Shown: piece by piece, positions 34,241 to 46,302 of the stretch
How the letters are laid out: each line of letters opens with the position of its first letter
Position numbering within the stretch: the first letter of the stretch is position 1
Assembly: GCA_019633425.1 (NCBI GenBank)
Contig: WSUB01000044.1
Coordinates: 205,469 to 269,468 of the forward strand
Length of the DNA stretch: 64,000 nt
From: Tulasnella sp. 424
Taxonomy: Eukaryota > Basidiomycota > Agaricomycetes > Cantharellales > Tulasnellaceae
Direction: 5' to 3'
Made by a program: the position numbers and the translations under genes
The notes under the pieces: generated by a model
Seen by the model: the letters and a program-made list of their open reading frames with translations, nothing else
Databases searched by the model: none
What the model was told of the DNA's origin: nothing

Positions 34241-35119
34241 TGGGATCTCTGAAAGAACTTTGGGTGACGTTGGGCTTTTGTGAAAAGCTACCTTCCGTTC
34301 CTTAATGGGAATCTTGGTCATTTGGCATTTGCGCCTAGCCCTATTTCCGAATAATGCTGGCCTGAGACCTTGTGACGCAATGTTGTCCACCTGCGCGTAT
34401 GGGTTTTGAGAAAGTAGAAGTGGCGTCAGCCCAGCCAATAGCTCATACGCCCCATCGGTGCCTGTCCTGCTGACCATGGCGTTGCACTTGGTTTGATAAG
34501 AAAGTGAAACTTCGACGGTGGCCCTCTTGGAGAAGGTCGTTCACGTGAGCTCCACCAATTGCGATGAGGGGATAGGGTAAGGGCCTGGCTGAAAATAATT
34601 CTTGCTATCTTTGATAGAACGCCTCGAAGGTTTCGGCGAATCGATGAACACCGATCGTCTTGTGATCACTTAGGGCTTGAAATAAAGGGACTATTCTTGG
34701 CGTTCTCGCCAATGAGCGGATGCACCTAGTTGCGGCGTTAGACTCTCCAAGAACCACGCTGACGTCATAATTTCAAAATACCTCGTAGCCAAGGATCTCA
34801 AGGCAAGAAGGGACTCCGCCACACATTGGGAAGTAAAGAAAAAAAAAGGATCCAATCATCATCATTTCGATCATCATACAACGACTAGGTATTCATACCG
34901 TCGTAAGAGGAAAAGGGAATCTGGCAGACATCAACAAACGACACCGCGTCGAACGGGATGGGGAGGTGACAAAGGACATCGAGTGAATTGAGGAGAGATA
35001 TGAAGAGGAGAAAACATGAAAAAAAAAGCCCAGCTACAAGATTCGACAACAGACGAGATCCATAAGATTAAGATTTCCAGACAGAAAGGAGCCCGTATCG
35101 AAGAAATCTAGAATCCTGT
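34241..35119. other. Intergenic region between hydrolase and transporter
   Basis: The first 290 bases are the 3' flank of the repeat unit. The rest has A-rich runs near 34840 and 35020 and should hold the long 3' untranslated region of the transporter. No gene is seen. Confidence 0.4.
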
Positions 35120-37176
35120 TTACACGTTCTCGAAGTGCTCGCCAGACTTCTCCTTCTCGTGGCCAAGCTCCTTCTCTTGCATGCCGACGGGGCCAAGAGC
35201 CTCTTCTTCGGCGATGAGTCGGCGGCGGTAAGCGACGGAGTGGATCGGGGTGGTGTTCTGGTAGAGAACGTCGATGGCCTCGAGGGACAAGCCCTTGGTC
35301 TCGGGAATGCAGAAGTAGGTGAAGATGAGGCAGCCGACGCAAGTGGATCCCCAGATGAAGAACACCTTGACACCGAGGTTAGCGTTGCCATGGCCGGGGT
35401 TGACGAGGTAGGGAGCTAAAAGAGGAAGGGATAATTATTAGGATCATCGTCTGCAAATAAGATACTTGAAAATGAGAGACTTACTAGCATAGCCGATACC
35501 GAAGTTCCAGAGCCAGTTGGAGGCGGTAGCCATGGACATGGCCTTGGCACGGACGTTGAGAGGGAAGATCTCGCCAGTGATGACCCAGGCGATTGGTCCC
35601 CAAGTGGCAGCGAAGAAGGCGATGTAGATGCAGACGAAGGCGATGAGGACCTTTTGAGCGGCCAAGTTGGTGTCCGAGACGGCAACACCGACGATGGCGA
35701 CGATGTACTCGCAGAAAAGCATACCAGCGGCACCGATGAGGAGGAGCGAACGACGACCAGCACGGTCAACGAGCCAGATACCGGGAACGGTCATGCCGAC
35801 GTTGACGACGTTGGTGGCAACGGAGATCAGGAAAGGATCCGAAATACCAGAGCGCTGGAAGAAGGTCGTGCCGTAGTAGAAGATGAAGTTGATACCAGTG
35901 AGCTGTTGCCAACTGTTCGAAAAAAGGAAAAGGTTAGTGACTACCTCAGAAAGTCGAGGAGTGTGGAGACGTACGCCTGAAGGAAGATACCGGACAAGAC
36001 ACGGAACAAGATCTTGTTGTGGGTCATCCTGAAGCAGTCGGCGTAAGACGATTCGCCCAATTCCTCCTCAGCGCGCAAGTTGGCACGGATTTCGTCGAGT
36101 TCTTGGGAAACCTCGGGGTCGTGGGGGGAAGCGGAGATGAGACGAGCGAGGGCGCGGGCAGCATCTTCATCGCGGTGACGCTTGATCAAGTAACGAGGAG
36201 ACTCGGGGAGGAGCATCATGCCACCAGCGAGGACAGCAGCCCAGATGAACTGGAGACCGGTGGGGATGCGCCATGCAGAATCGCCAGCGCGGTCCTTAGT
36301 GGCGTTGTTAACAATGGAAGCGAGGAGGAGACCGATGGTGATGGCCCATTGGTAGCAAGAGACGACGGCACCACGGATCCACTTGGGAGAGCTGGTTGGT
36401 TGAGGAAAAAAATGATCACGTGATGTGAGTGGACGCCCTCCCCGCAAAAAGTGACGTCAAAGAGTACTCACCATTCAGACTGATACATGGGGATCAAGCA
36501 CGAGACCATTCCGACACCGAGACCGGCAAAGATACGACCGACGACGAAGAGAGGGATAGCTTGAGCGCCCATCTGGAGAGCGACACCGAAGGCGAAGACC
36601 AAGCAGGCAGAGACGATACCCCACTTACGGCCGAGGAAGTCACCAGCGGGAGCCTTAATTAGGAAGAATCAGAAGGGGAGATCAGCTAAATTGATCATGG
36701 AATAGAGGGATTTCTGACTCACAGCCAAGAGAGCACCGAAGAAAGTACCAGCGGAAAGAATGGAGACGACGAGGGATTCCGTGGAAGTTGAGATGGCGTA
36801 CGTGCCAGAGCCATTGTCTTTACCGAAAGTGTGCAACCAGGAATTCATGACCTTGACACCACCGATAACACCAGTGTCATAACTGTTGAAGAGCGGAGAG
36901 GGGAAGACGAGCGAGGGTCAGCCGCCGGCTGGGATCAAAGCGTGCAGATTGCAGATCGGACTGACCCGAAGAGGATACCACCAAAGGCGGCGAATGCGGT
37001 CATAAGAATACCAGCCCATTTGTTCTTAGGAGTGCCTACAGGGCAAGAAAACGAACGGGGTCAGGATCAACTTGGAGGGAGGGCGGAGAGGAGAAGGGGG
37101 ACAGAGCGCAAAGCGAATAGGATCACGAACCTCCGCCTCCGACACCTCCGCCTGCAGCAACGGGTCCTCCAGCCAT
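35120..37176 (-). CDS. MFS sugar transporter, hexose-permease type
   Basis: Multi-exon gene from ATG 37176 (MAGGPVAAGGGVGGGG) to TAA 35120. A Gly-rich N-terminus precedes twelve expected membrane segments. Signatures of the sugar porter family appear in order: KWAGILMTAFAAFGGILFG and YDTGVIGG, GDFLGRKWGIV with the loop 2-3 motif, VGRIFAGLGVGMVS, PESPRYLIK, WQQLTGINFIFYYGTTFF, DRAGRRSLLLIGA, GEIFPLNVRAKAMS and PETKGLSLEAIDVLY. The QLTGINFIFYYG stretch is typical of hexose transporters. The C-terminus is charged and short, not the very long tail of sugar sensors, so a carrier is more likely than a receptor. Substrate is inferred from the family. It is divergent from the secreted-protein gene. 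Confidence 0.92.
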
Positions 37177-37979
37177 TTCGTTAGATGAAAGTCGAGATGA
37201 GTTTCGTTAAAGGCGCTTTGGGGGATGAGGGTGAAGATGCGGGATGAGATGAGGGGAATGGAGGAGGAGATGAGAGGACCTGAGGGTGGTGGGGTAAGAA
37301 TTGGGTCGAAGGTGGGGGGGTATTTGTAGTGTTGAGGGCTGGGGGAGATTGAGATGCCGAATCGTCGGGTGCCTTGTGACCCACGAGGGACTGAGAGAGA
37401 GAGAGACGCGAGAGAGCTGCAGTGTCGCAGAACTTTCCACTTTTGCCGGGTACACTGAATGTACTGAGGGAAGGGGATGGGCGGAAGAGTGCGATGGTGC
37501 TTCGGAGTGTGGGCAGGACCCTGAATGTTTGGTCTCGATTATTACGCCCGGTACAACGGAACTCGTGATTCGTGCACCCCACTTTCCGAAGCCAGAAGAC
37601 CCCAATCACCTGCCCCGGATAATGTATCACCCACTTCTGATTTTCCGATACCTCCTATTTTTAATTATTTTTGATTTTCTATCTTTACCCGCGTTCAGAA
37701 TTCGTCCAACTGTCAACCGTCAAGCCTGTTGGTTGGTCAAACTTTCCTGCCCCCCTCCAAACCAGGATGGATTTGATTCTTACCTCTTTCGTCTCTCCAC
37801 TCTCACACACACCTGCCCTCAGAGAGAGAAAGACGCTGGTCAACGTCCCACCTCTTTCCCTTTACGACACAACGACTTCGCATACGCCCAACCATCGTCG
37901 CTAGCTGGTCTCAGTGACGCCTAATTCTTTTTACGACTATTACAAGACACGATCTAATAATAAAACACATATACCAACT
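37177..37979. promoter_or_regulatory. Divergent promoter region with GA-rich tract
   Basis: 803 bases between opposite starts. A simple purine repeat of GA units sits at about 37391-37405 with more AG-rich sequence around it. Long open frames on both strands here (to 37924) are low-complexity and considered chance. Confidence 0.45.
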
Positions 37980-38870
37980 ATGCTGTCGTTTGTTCGTAAC
38001 GCGGTCATTTTGTTCGGCTCGATGGGAGCGGCCCGGGCGGTTACGCTTCCCACTGGAGAACAAGCGCCGCCAGCACCTCTCCTCGAAGATCATGGAGCTC
38101 AAGAACGCTTCGTGGGCTTCCAGACATGCAGTCCGTCGATCGGTCTAGTTCACAGTGTCGTGGTCCGCGACCATGACGCTGGATCGGCGTCATTGGAGAG
38201 CTCATCTGACACTTCTATTGTGTTTCGCTCCGGAAGGTTAGCTCTTTACACGCTTAATCTTCTTTTTCTTCTCATTCTTAATGACGATCTTTAATGCTTC
38301 CTTTACAGCGCCTACGATATTACCATAACCTTCACGTCCCCGGTGAAAGCCCATCGCCCACGAGCTGGTCTTATTGCGAGCGATATTCCGCCGGCCTCTC
38401 ACTCGGACCCAAGCGTCTTAATGGATGGCACTGTCGATTCCTATGCTTACAGCGGCCAGTCCTTTGATGGATGCAAGTACACTTCTTGCCCCGTCCGCGC
38501 ACACACGCTCTCTACCTACACCTACCATTTCCGGACGCTTCACAGCGTAAGTACCATTTACTGTAAACACTCTCAATTATCTAGCATTGTTATCTCACAA
38601 AGGATACCTCTCCAGAACTTCTCATGGTTGACTTTCAACGTGACGACCGCAATCCGAGGTCCCAGCTTATTTTGTGTGGGGTTCCCAGTCACGTTCATCG
38701 ACGACGAAATGGAATCGGAAACTTCCTCTTCGGAAGAGGAGGCGACGGTACCTCATACGGCCTGGGAGCCGCCTACCGGGGGCTCCAGGTCCGAGTCGAG
38801 TCGGCCGGTAAGTGAAGGTAGAGGTGGAGGGAATAATGGTGGCTTCAAACTTCTTGTTCAGGCGGCCTAA
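37980..38870 (+). CDS. Secreted protein of unknown function
   Basis: Three exons, 37980-38236, 38309-38546 and 38616-38870. Signal peptide MLSFVRNAVILFGSMGAARA, then GFQTCSPSIGLVHSVVVRDH, SSDTSIVFRSGSAYDITITF, CKYTSCPVRAHTLSTYTY and LTFNVTTAIRGPSLFCVGF, probably a beta-rich fold with four or more cysteines forming disulfides. After VTFIDDEMESE the reading becomes acidic and Ser-rich. The last 54 bases before the stop could be an intron of exact codon length (GTAAGT near 38811 to CAG near 38864), so the C-terminus may be shorter. An alternative frame in the last exon gives a Gly-rich, less acidic end. No domain family recognised. Confidence 0.6.
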
Positions 38871-41800
38871 GGTCTGCCCACGAACCTGACTGGGGAAGAA
38901 GACTGGGGGGATATGTGGATTGTTATTTTGCTGGTTAATTAATTTTATTCATAAATAATAATAATTTTTCCCCTCTTCTGAGAGGCCTGTAGCTTACAAA
39001 AATAACAAACTATTCGAAGATCCGGCGCGAATCATAAGCTGCTCAAGAAAGCCGTTTAGTCGCTTGAGAGTCTTCTCGTCACGCTTAACGTCAGAATCAA
39101 TGCCGCTCGCTAAAGTATTAGTCTCAACGCCGGTCGCCGGAACGGCGTTATGGCACAACACACACCGGCGGGCGGCTCTTCTGTGTTGTCGTCATCAGCA
39201 CAAAACTAAGTAGTTGCATGCGGTCTCATGCGGTCTTCTGAACGTCTTTTGACCATCTCGGTTAGCGCCACTTGTCGCGGCTTTCGGTAACTTTCCATAA
39301 CCGGGAACTTATGACCTCCGGTCGTCCCAACGCCGCCACAATCTTCCATCATCTATGAATCAATGATCACTCCGCCTCTCATCACGTTCCTGACTACTCA
39401 ACCCAAAGCGAGCGTGGTCATCAACAACAGGAAAGGTGCTGACTACGGTCGCGGCACTCACACTCTTGGTCCTGAGGGATGGGACACTGAGACAACGTCA
39501 GAGGGGTACCAGGGGTCCGGATTCACCCACAAGGCGGAGCCGGAGCACCCTGGGAACCCAAAATTGCTTCTTCGAATCCCGATGACCTCATCGGCTCTTT
39601 CAGCTCGGGATCTGTTACAGAAATCACTACAAGCATCCCTAATTAAAAAAGCCAAAAATATTCGCGACTCCATCGAGCCTTGTATAGATGAATATTGGAG
39701 CAGAAAAATATGGGACTAAAGAGGAGTCGCATTTGACGGAAGTCTTCAAAAATTCCGGAATCAAATCTGATCAAGCGGATGTGCCTCTCGGATATTCTCG
39801 TTCCTCTTTTCCGAAAACACCTCAAACATCCGGATATCACATCGTAGCATGCAGCCGGGGAGAACTATCATCCTCTAAACGATTTCCTTACGGACTTCAA
39901 AAGACCTACTAACCGTATAATGAGAACATTGCAAGCCCTTTTTTTACGGTGGGGTAAAGGGTGCCACTTGAGTAGATCAACGGCATGTTGGGGGGCTCCA
40001 CTCCAGCGAATAAGAGAAAAGTACCAAGAACTTCTTACCGCTCGTTCTTCGGTAGGAACCGGTGGGGCACCAGAGCGACCGACGAAGAGGGTTGCCATTA
40101 AGTCGTGTGAGGTCATTGCCTTCGTCAATGGCAAGCCCAGCCATCTTCCATCTCCAAGGCACAGACTGAAAGTAATGAGCATAGCGAGCAAAGTCTCTCT
40201 ACAATGAATCATCGCCCCAAAGCTAAGAAGCGGCTAGTGGATTTCATCTTGCATGGACCATATGGTACAGAGGTTGGGATGCGTCACAAAACCCCAACGA
40301 TCTATTAGCGTGCAGATCGTGCACTGAGAAAAACTGAGCCATTTGACCCGATTGGGTAGGTCGATGTGCTCTTTGCCCAGGATGTCGGTCCCGCAGCACG
40401 GAGATCCTCGCGTGGCGGGTTTTGTTTAACGTAACCCGGAAAACAACGTTTACCCGGAGGCTCTGCTAATTGTCACCTCTTTCATCTTGGTCCGTTCCCT
40501 CCCATCCCATCCCACCGGGTACACACAATCGATCTGGTATTTGTCAAGGAGAAAGGAACATGCGGGGAGCTCATGTATAGGTACCGAAACCCCTGGGATG
40601 AAATGCTCGGTTTTCTTAATCATTGCCGCCGGATGAAGAAGAACTCGGCTGATGTGCACGATCGAAGCCACGCGGCTTAGCGATAAAGTATTCTTAAGAT
40701 ACCGACCCCCATTTTTTCAAGCTAGCTGTCGATAGAGACCGTCGCGGAATGCGTCGGAGCTGCTTTGCCGTTCATGCTGTGGAGGGTTGCGGGTTTGACG
40801 CCCCGGTGCCGCTTCCGTGTGGACATGTGCCATACAGAGCATGTGGAACACCATTCCCGGGATTCGGAAATAAGAAGGTGTCTGAAGATTGAGTACTCCT
40901 TTTCCTCACGGCAACGGAAACGTCAACGCCGTTTTTTTTAGCTCGTCGCTCGTCGCGGCGTTAACGAGACGGACCGCTGTCTCACGTGCCCACGGTTCCG
41001 GAACTAATTCAGGAAAATCGTCTCATTCTTTACTCAGCGCACAAAAATGTGACCCGGCCTACTTCGTCCGATAATGGATAAGCATGAGTTCAAGAGTACA
41101 GTTACGATATGGAGTAGTGGAAGTTTCCGAATCGGTTATTTCGGTTCTTTAACGACCAAAGCTCTCGGCGGGGCTCGGGGAATGATTCTCCCGGCACTCG
41201 CTAGAAAACGTGGTTAGAAGACTTCTCGATCGCATCCCAAATATAGCCGGGTACCCAAGATCGTTCTCAAAAGGGTTCGGGCATTTTTAGGGGTATCCGT
41301 GGGCGGATGGTCCTCTGGGGTATTTTTTTTCCCAAGGTCGACTTGCATTGGGGGATCTTCCCGTAGGCTGTTCGTACTAAATGCCACGAGATGCCACCAC
41401 CACGTGTGAGAAACGTGCTCGAGGTGACTACTGAGCTGTCAAGAACAGGCCTAGAAGGCGATCGATCCGGTTGCATCGGCTAAAGGGAGGAAATCGCTTT
41501 ATCCGAGAAGTGAGTCTCTTCCAGAAGACAAACCTTCAGAGCCACGCGACTTTGTGCGCCATGTGTCCATGAGAAGAGAAGTGGGCTTCGCAGAAGAACC
41601 AAAAGGCATCCAGTACATAAAAAGAAGTGAGGTGGTATACCAGAGTACCAATACTTTGGAATTTGAAAGGAGGTTAACGGCAGGACGCTCGGTCGATACT
41701 CCGTGATCGGAAAATGCGGGGATGTGAAGGAGACCTCGATTCCCACGCCTTCGGAGGCGAGCGCTGGAAATCGAAGCACCTTGCGGAAGCCACTTTCGCC

Positions 41801-43620
41801 GGAACACGCGAGAATAAGGTCTTGAAGTGAAGAGGGGAATGCCGAGATAAGGTGTCGTCTTGGGAAATAGCCATAATAGCTTGGATCTTTTGGAGGGTCG
41901 TGGGTCCTGTCCGGTCGGATATTGTCCTGTGAGCCTCTCTGTGAACCTGTTGTTCTCAGACCACCCAGGTTCGGTAGCTGCGAATCAATCAGCTATAGCG
42001 AAAACGTTGTCGAGGTGTGAGGTACATCCCAAGTAACCGTGCAATCCAATCGGAGAGAGAACAAAGTGAGGTTAGACACGCGAAAAGGACGAAGGACCTT
42101 AAGGGGTTTTGGAGAACCACGAAGATGCCTCTGGCCCCACTCACATTAGGGTATACCAAGGTTCACTCATTGACCATTATCCACTCTTTTCCATGAGCGG
42201 TTTCTGGGGGCTTACCATCTTTCCATGCCACGCGATGCTATCCACGGTCAATATGGCAGTTCGGGCGGGATCTCGCTTCCGACCACGCGAGAATTATGCC
42301 CTTGAGAAGTCGGCATCTGCTCTCGCACGTAGAGAAGTGCTCAGGACCAGTTGAATTGCCATCGATGGCGAACGCAGCTGGAAATCGGTGGTTGTGAGTC
42401 GGATGGGGAGGGGCGGGCTGAGTGTCGAATGCGGAAAGCTGCCTGCAGAGGGCAGTCCCCTCCTTGCTATGTTCTCCTCCTCTCCTCAGTCAAAGATCAA
42501 ACCCGCAGAATTTCGCTCGCCAAAGGTAGATGAAAACCACGCGAGACAGAAACAAGCTATTAACCTCAGAGTTGGGTTCGCAAGGCGAAGGGACTAGGGA
42601 AGTGCTGAAGCCAACTGTAAGTGTCAGCTGATCATAGTCTGCTTCCTAGTTGAGTTCAGATCCGCAATCTGGCGCCAGACATGCCCAGTGCGAGATCGAG
42701 CACGCTGTGCACCTTGTGGAGCACTCGATCTCAGATTAATGTTTGATATGGGCAGGTGAGAAGGCCCGCAGGCGTCTCGAGAGACATCGGAGCGGGTTAG
42801 AAGCCTCGGTGGGCGCAGAGTGCAGATCAGAAGTTATGTGAGCCTTCTCTGACAGCGCCAAAGTGTTCCGGAAGGCAAAGTCTAGAAATAGATGCAGCCT
42901 CAGTGCCGGCCTTCGGGATTCCTCGCCAAGATGCCCGAGGTGGCTATGACGAGCTCAGGGAGCCCGGCCGCCGTATGCAGAGATCGACCGAGGTAGGATA
43001 CTTTAGTTGAGACAGCTAGTATTCATGTCAAGAGGTTTGATCCGTTTGTGTTCAATCATCTCGTATTAAACCAGGAGGTTTGTACCGAGCTTGTCCGAGG
43101 CTTTTTCTAGCAATGCGTTTGCAGTGCCAACCTTCTCGATTGAAGAGCCAGATGAGCAGACTACTGTAGCTCGAGTCCAAGCAAGATTCTTAGTCCCGAA
43201 ACTAAGAAGCTGTTTGCTTAGCTTAGGCCATGGATGGTGGTCGCTGACGTGGGCCACGCTTCGGCGTCGCTGGTCAAGACAAGGCACGTGATGCCTAGAG
43301 TGCAGCCGCGATAAGGGTGCTTGGCAGACCTCCACCGTGCCCATGACCGTGCCAGTCTCCAGACTTGGAGCTTGGTAGAGCTTTCAAGAGCCGATCTACG
43401 GATCGAGGATATGTTGTTTCATATTTTATAACGCACTTGGGGTGAATAAGATGAATAGAGCAACGAGATGCCGTGTCATGTTCCCCTCCCCTCCTAGATA
43501 GCGTTATCAAAAGGCCAGGGATAGCGTCTAGTCTAATTCAGTTCCGTTGCATTCCAAATTGAAGTACATTATTCCAAATCGTGAATCAAGATCCAAGGCT
43601 CGACAGTCCCGCTTTCATCC
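38871..43620. other. Gene-poor region of about 4.7 kb
   Basis: No exon chain or domain could be supported on either strand. AT-rich sequence at 38930-38980 is the 3' end of the preceding gene. Open frames (39363-39719, 39920-40207, 41499-41807 minus and others) lack family signatures, splice continuity and stable composition. No transposase, reverse transcriptase or terminal repeats are seen. The stretch may be old transposon debris, regulatory sequence or long noncoding RNA. An inverted repeat is noted separately. Confidence 0.45.
42692..42732. repeat. Inverted repeat, 9-base perfect arms
   Basis: GAGATCGAG at 42692-42700 and its complement CTCGATCTC at 42724-42732 are separated by 23 bases. 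The hairpin could be chance, a regulatory site or a relic of a small inverted-repeat element. Confidence 0.4.
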
Positions 43621-46302
43621 TCACTCTCCAGGTACATCAAAAAGCTTGCACGCTCTATAGTGGGCGTCAACAGCCTCCTTCGCGACACCGTTGTTCTGAG
43701 CACGACATATGAAGGCCCCATCCACGTAGCAGAAATGCCTGTCGGATCCATTTGTTAGTAAATGGCTGAAACACAGGTGCTTCAGACTCGACACCACTCA
43801 CGTATTACAGCCGGGAGCCCCGCACTATCACGAAACCCCGAATTTGGAGAAATAAGTCTAATTATTCAGGAGAATTACGACGGAAAGGTACTTACGGTCA
43901 TGTGATTGCATCCATGAGTTCGCGCCGTAGGCGTTTGGCAGCCCTAGAAGATCGGGAAACCTCGTAAACCCGGCATTTCGGGACGAGAGGGCGAAATTCG
44001 CTTACCGGACAATTTTTCCATCCTTGGGCTTTCATCAATTTCTCCAATTCTTTGGAGCCATCGCAGGAGTGATCCTCTTCGAATTCACTTTCGACGGGTT
44101 GATAGCAGGTCTTACACCACATGTGACCACACTTGGGGACGGGACAGATGAGAATTGAGGCTGATGCGTGATCCTCCTTGTCAACGAGAACGGATTGCCG
44201 GCACTTTGGACAATCGAGCAAGATGCTGTATTTGGCGACTTCAAAATTTAGCCAGATGTCGTATTTGTCCTGAGAAATCCCAAGGTTTTCCATCGTTTCG
44301 AGTGTAAGTCCTGATGGACGGGATGTTAACGAAAGAATCAATCCCCTCAAAATGGTCACATACCGCCGCAATCCTTGTCCTCCCGCTTCTCATCGGTCAT
44401 GCAGAGTGGGCAGGGGACAGGGAATCTCCTCTCCTCCAAGCAACTCTCGATATGTCCTTTCAAACATTCGCGACAGAACTGGTGTTCGCAGCCTTCCAGT
44501 CTCGCTAGACCGTCCTCGGGACATTTCTCCATGCAAATGGGGCACTCGAAGGTCTTCTGCATCGTTGCCAGCAAAGTGAAATGTTCCGCGCGCACGGTGT
44601 CGTTTTCATCATCCCACTGCTGTTGGAGTTGGCGGGCTATGTGAGCGTCGCGCAGTACCGTGTTGGCTTGCATTTGGCTCTCCGCAACTTCTTGCTCGAC
44701 GTTCTCCTGATGTTGGAGCTTTTGGGCGAGTTTACGGTCGTCGTCGAAGTCTTTGTCAGCCTCTGGGGATCGCTGGGTAGGGTGGGCCTTTGAGTGGCGG
44801 TCATCAGGGCGCTTCTCTTTGTCTTGTTGCCGTTCTCGAGAGCGATTTTGTGGGTCACGATGGCGGTTCGAACGGTCATGGTCACGGTCGTAGCCCCCAC
44901 TTGGTCGAGAAGGGTTCTCAGCGGGGGATGTTCCGCCAAAGAACTTCCCAACGAGGCCTATGGCACCGGAAATGCTTGGGAGGGATGGCTTTGAGTCCGA
45001 CCACGAGGTTGGGTTATCTCGAAGTTCCCGGAAAGTCGACGGGGGTTTGAACGGCATCGAAGAACCTGATTCTTGCCTATCCTCTGATGGGCCAAGCGCC
45101 CGTTCTTTCCCCTTTCCTTTCCATGGCTTTGGCTCTTGCTCTTCGCCACGCTCTTCCTCCAATTGGATGAGTCGCGCGAACGCCTCGTCCCTGTCCCTGT
45201 TGGTCTCCTGTAACGCAACCCTCATGCTTTCGACTTGTGAGTTCAGCATGCGAACCTCGTCCTTGAGCCTAAAATTCTCGGCGGTGGACCTCGCAAACTT
45301 GGCTTGTAGCTCCGTCATGTTGGTCTTCATCTCCGCAAGAGCTGATTTTGACTCCAAAGCCGTTATATTAGCCCTAAAGAGCTCTATTTCCATCTCCATC
45401 TTGGATGGGGGAGGGGTTTCCTGAGCGACAAAGACGTGTGCGGAGTATTGCGATAGCAGCTGGGTCTGCCAGTGGAGGTGCTCGTCATTGAGGATTGCCG
45501 TGTCGAAGGATAGAAGGTTAGAGAGGTACTCTGCGGCGACCTTAGCCTTGCCAAAGAATGAAAAGGCGGCCCCATTCGGATGGAGGTCAGGTCTGGAGTG
45601 AGAATCGAAGACGGCATAGATGAAGGGGGAGCCGATCGGTTCGGTGTGGCCTGTGGCAATGGCGAAGACGGCGAGGATTTCCGGCGGTTTTGTGATGATG
45701 GCTGCGGCTGACCCGCCGCGCGTATTGCCAGCAGCTAATTCAATCCGACTGGAAGGAAGAGAGTAAGTGTAAAGCCTTGGGGAATCCCCGTGAGACTCAC
45801 CGGAGCAACTTTCCAAATTCAGCGTAATTGGCTTGACGAAAGTCGGTGTTTACGAGCCGAAGCGCACCACTGAAGAGGGGGAATTGATAGATATCGTCAA
45901 CTTCGAGGTGGGCGGAGGACGTCCACGCAGCGCAGATGGCGGTTGCATCCTATGGTAGTCCAGAACGAAATGTGTTTGGTGTGGGTAGAGAGCCATCGGC
46001 CGGAAGTTCCTCACCTCGATAAACCTCCGCGACATCATTTCCCTAACTAAATCTGCGCCGTTCGTGCCATGGCGTTCCTTCTCCAAGACCGTCCTAACAG
46101 CGTTGAAACTGGCTAGTCCACATGCCGATGGGCCCCGTTGACTGTATTGAGACGTTCCTTCGTAGGATTTGACGATCGTGCTCCCAGCGAGTACGAGTTG
46201 AATTTCCTTCTCAACTTGCGGATCCAATACCGGAGGCAGCTCTGCTTGGGCGTCGACGAACTCGTCTTCGTACTCGATATCGTCCGAGTCCATTGTCCTC
46301 AT
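43621..46302 (-). CDS. RBR E3 ubiquitin ligase with papain-like N-terminal domain
   Basis: Multi-exon gene; ATG 46302 (or 46293), TGA 43621. The N-terminal third has QYSQRGPSACGLASFNAV, a Gln plus Cys arrangement like a papain-fold oxyanion Gln and nucleophile, and later IYAVFDSHSRPDLHPNG, a candidate His/Asp pair. A coiled coil and a disordered Arg/Asp-rich linker follow. RING1 is FECPICMEKCPEDGLARLEG with CEHQFCRECLKGHIE and PCPLC (near 44400-44550). The IBR is LLDCPKCRQSVLV to CPVPKCGHMWCKTCYQP. RING2 spans introns: NCPGCQ, THGCNHMTCG, with the Cys of GCNHM as the likely catalytic one, then PGCNT and HFCYVDG. The last zinc pair reads CYVD, so a Cys is replaced by Asp. RBR ligases pass ubiquitin through a thioester on RING2. 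The protease-like activity is inferred. The gene starts 545 bases from the giant GTPase gene, divergently. Confidence 0.85.

Larger units (their letters stand above)
30840..34530 (+). repeat. Direct tandem duplication containing the hydrolase genes
   Basis: Two direct units, about 30840-32630 and 32700-34530, with an offset of 1860 bases between the two start codons. Similarity covers the leader, all exons, the introns and the 3' flank, for example the shared stretch at 32602-32622 and 34505-34525. The unit is gene-sized and has no transposase. Confidence 0.75.

Noticed and set aside
37301..37924. Long open frame in the promoter region of the transporter
   Set aside because: Composition follows simple purine repeats and CT-rich promoter sequence; no family features.
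39363..39719. 118-codon open frame in the gene-poor gap
   Set aside because: No recognisable domain, no splice partners and no similarity by eye to any known protein.
41480..41874. Overlapping minus-strand open frames in the gene-poor gap
   Set aside because: Three frames are open at once, as happens by chance in GC-rich sequence; none shows a domain.
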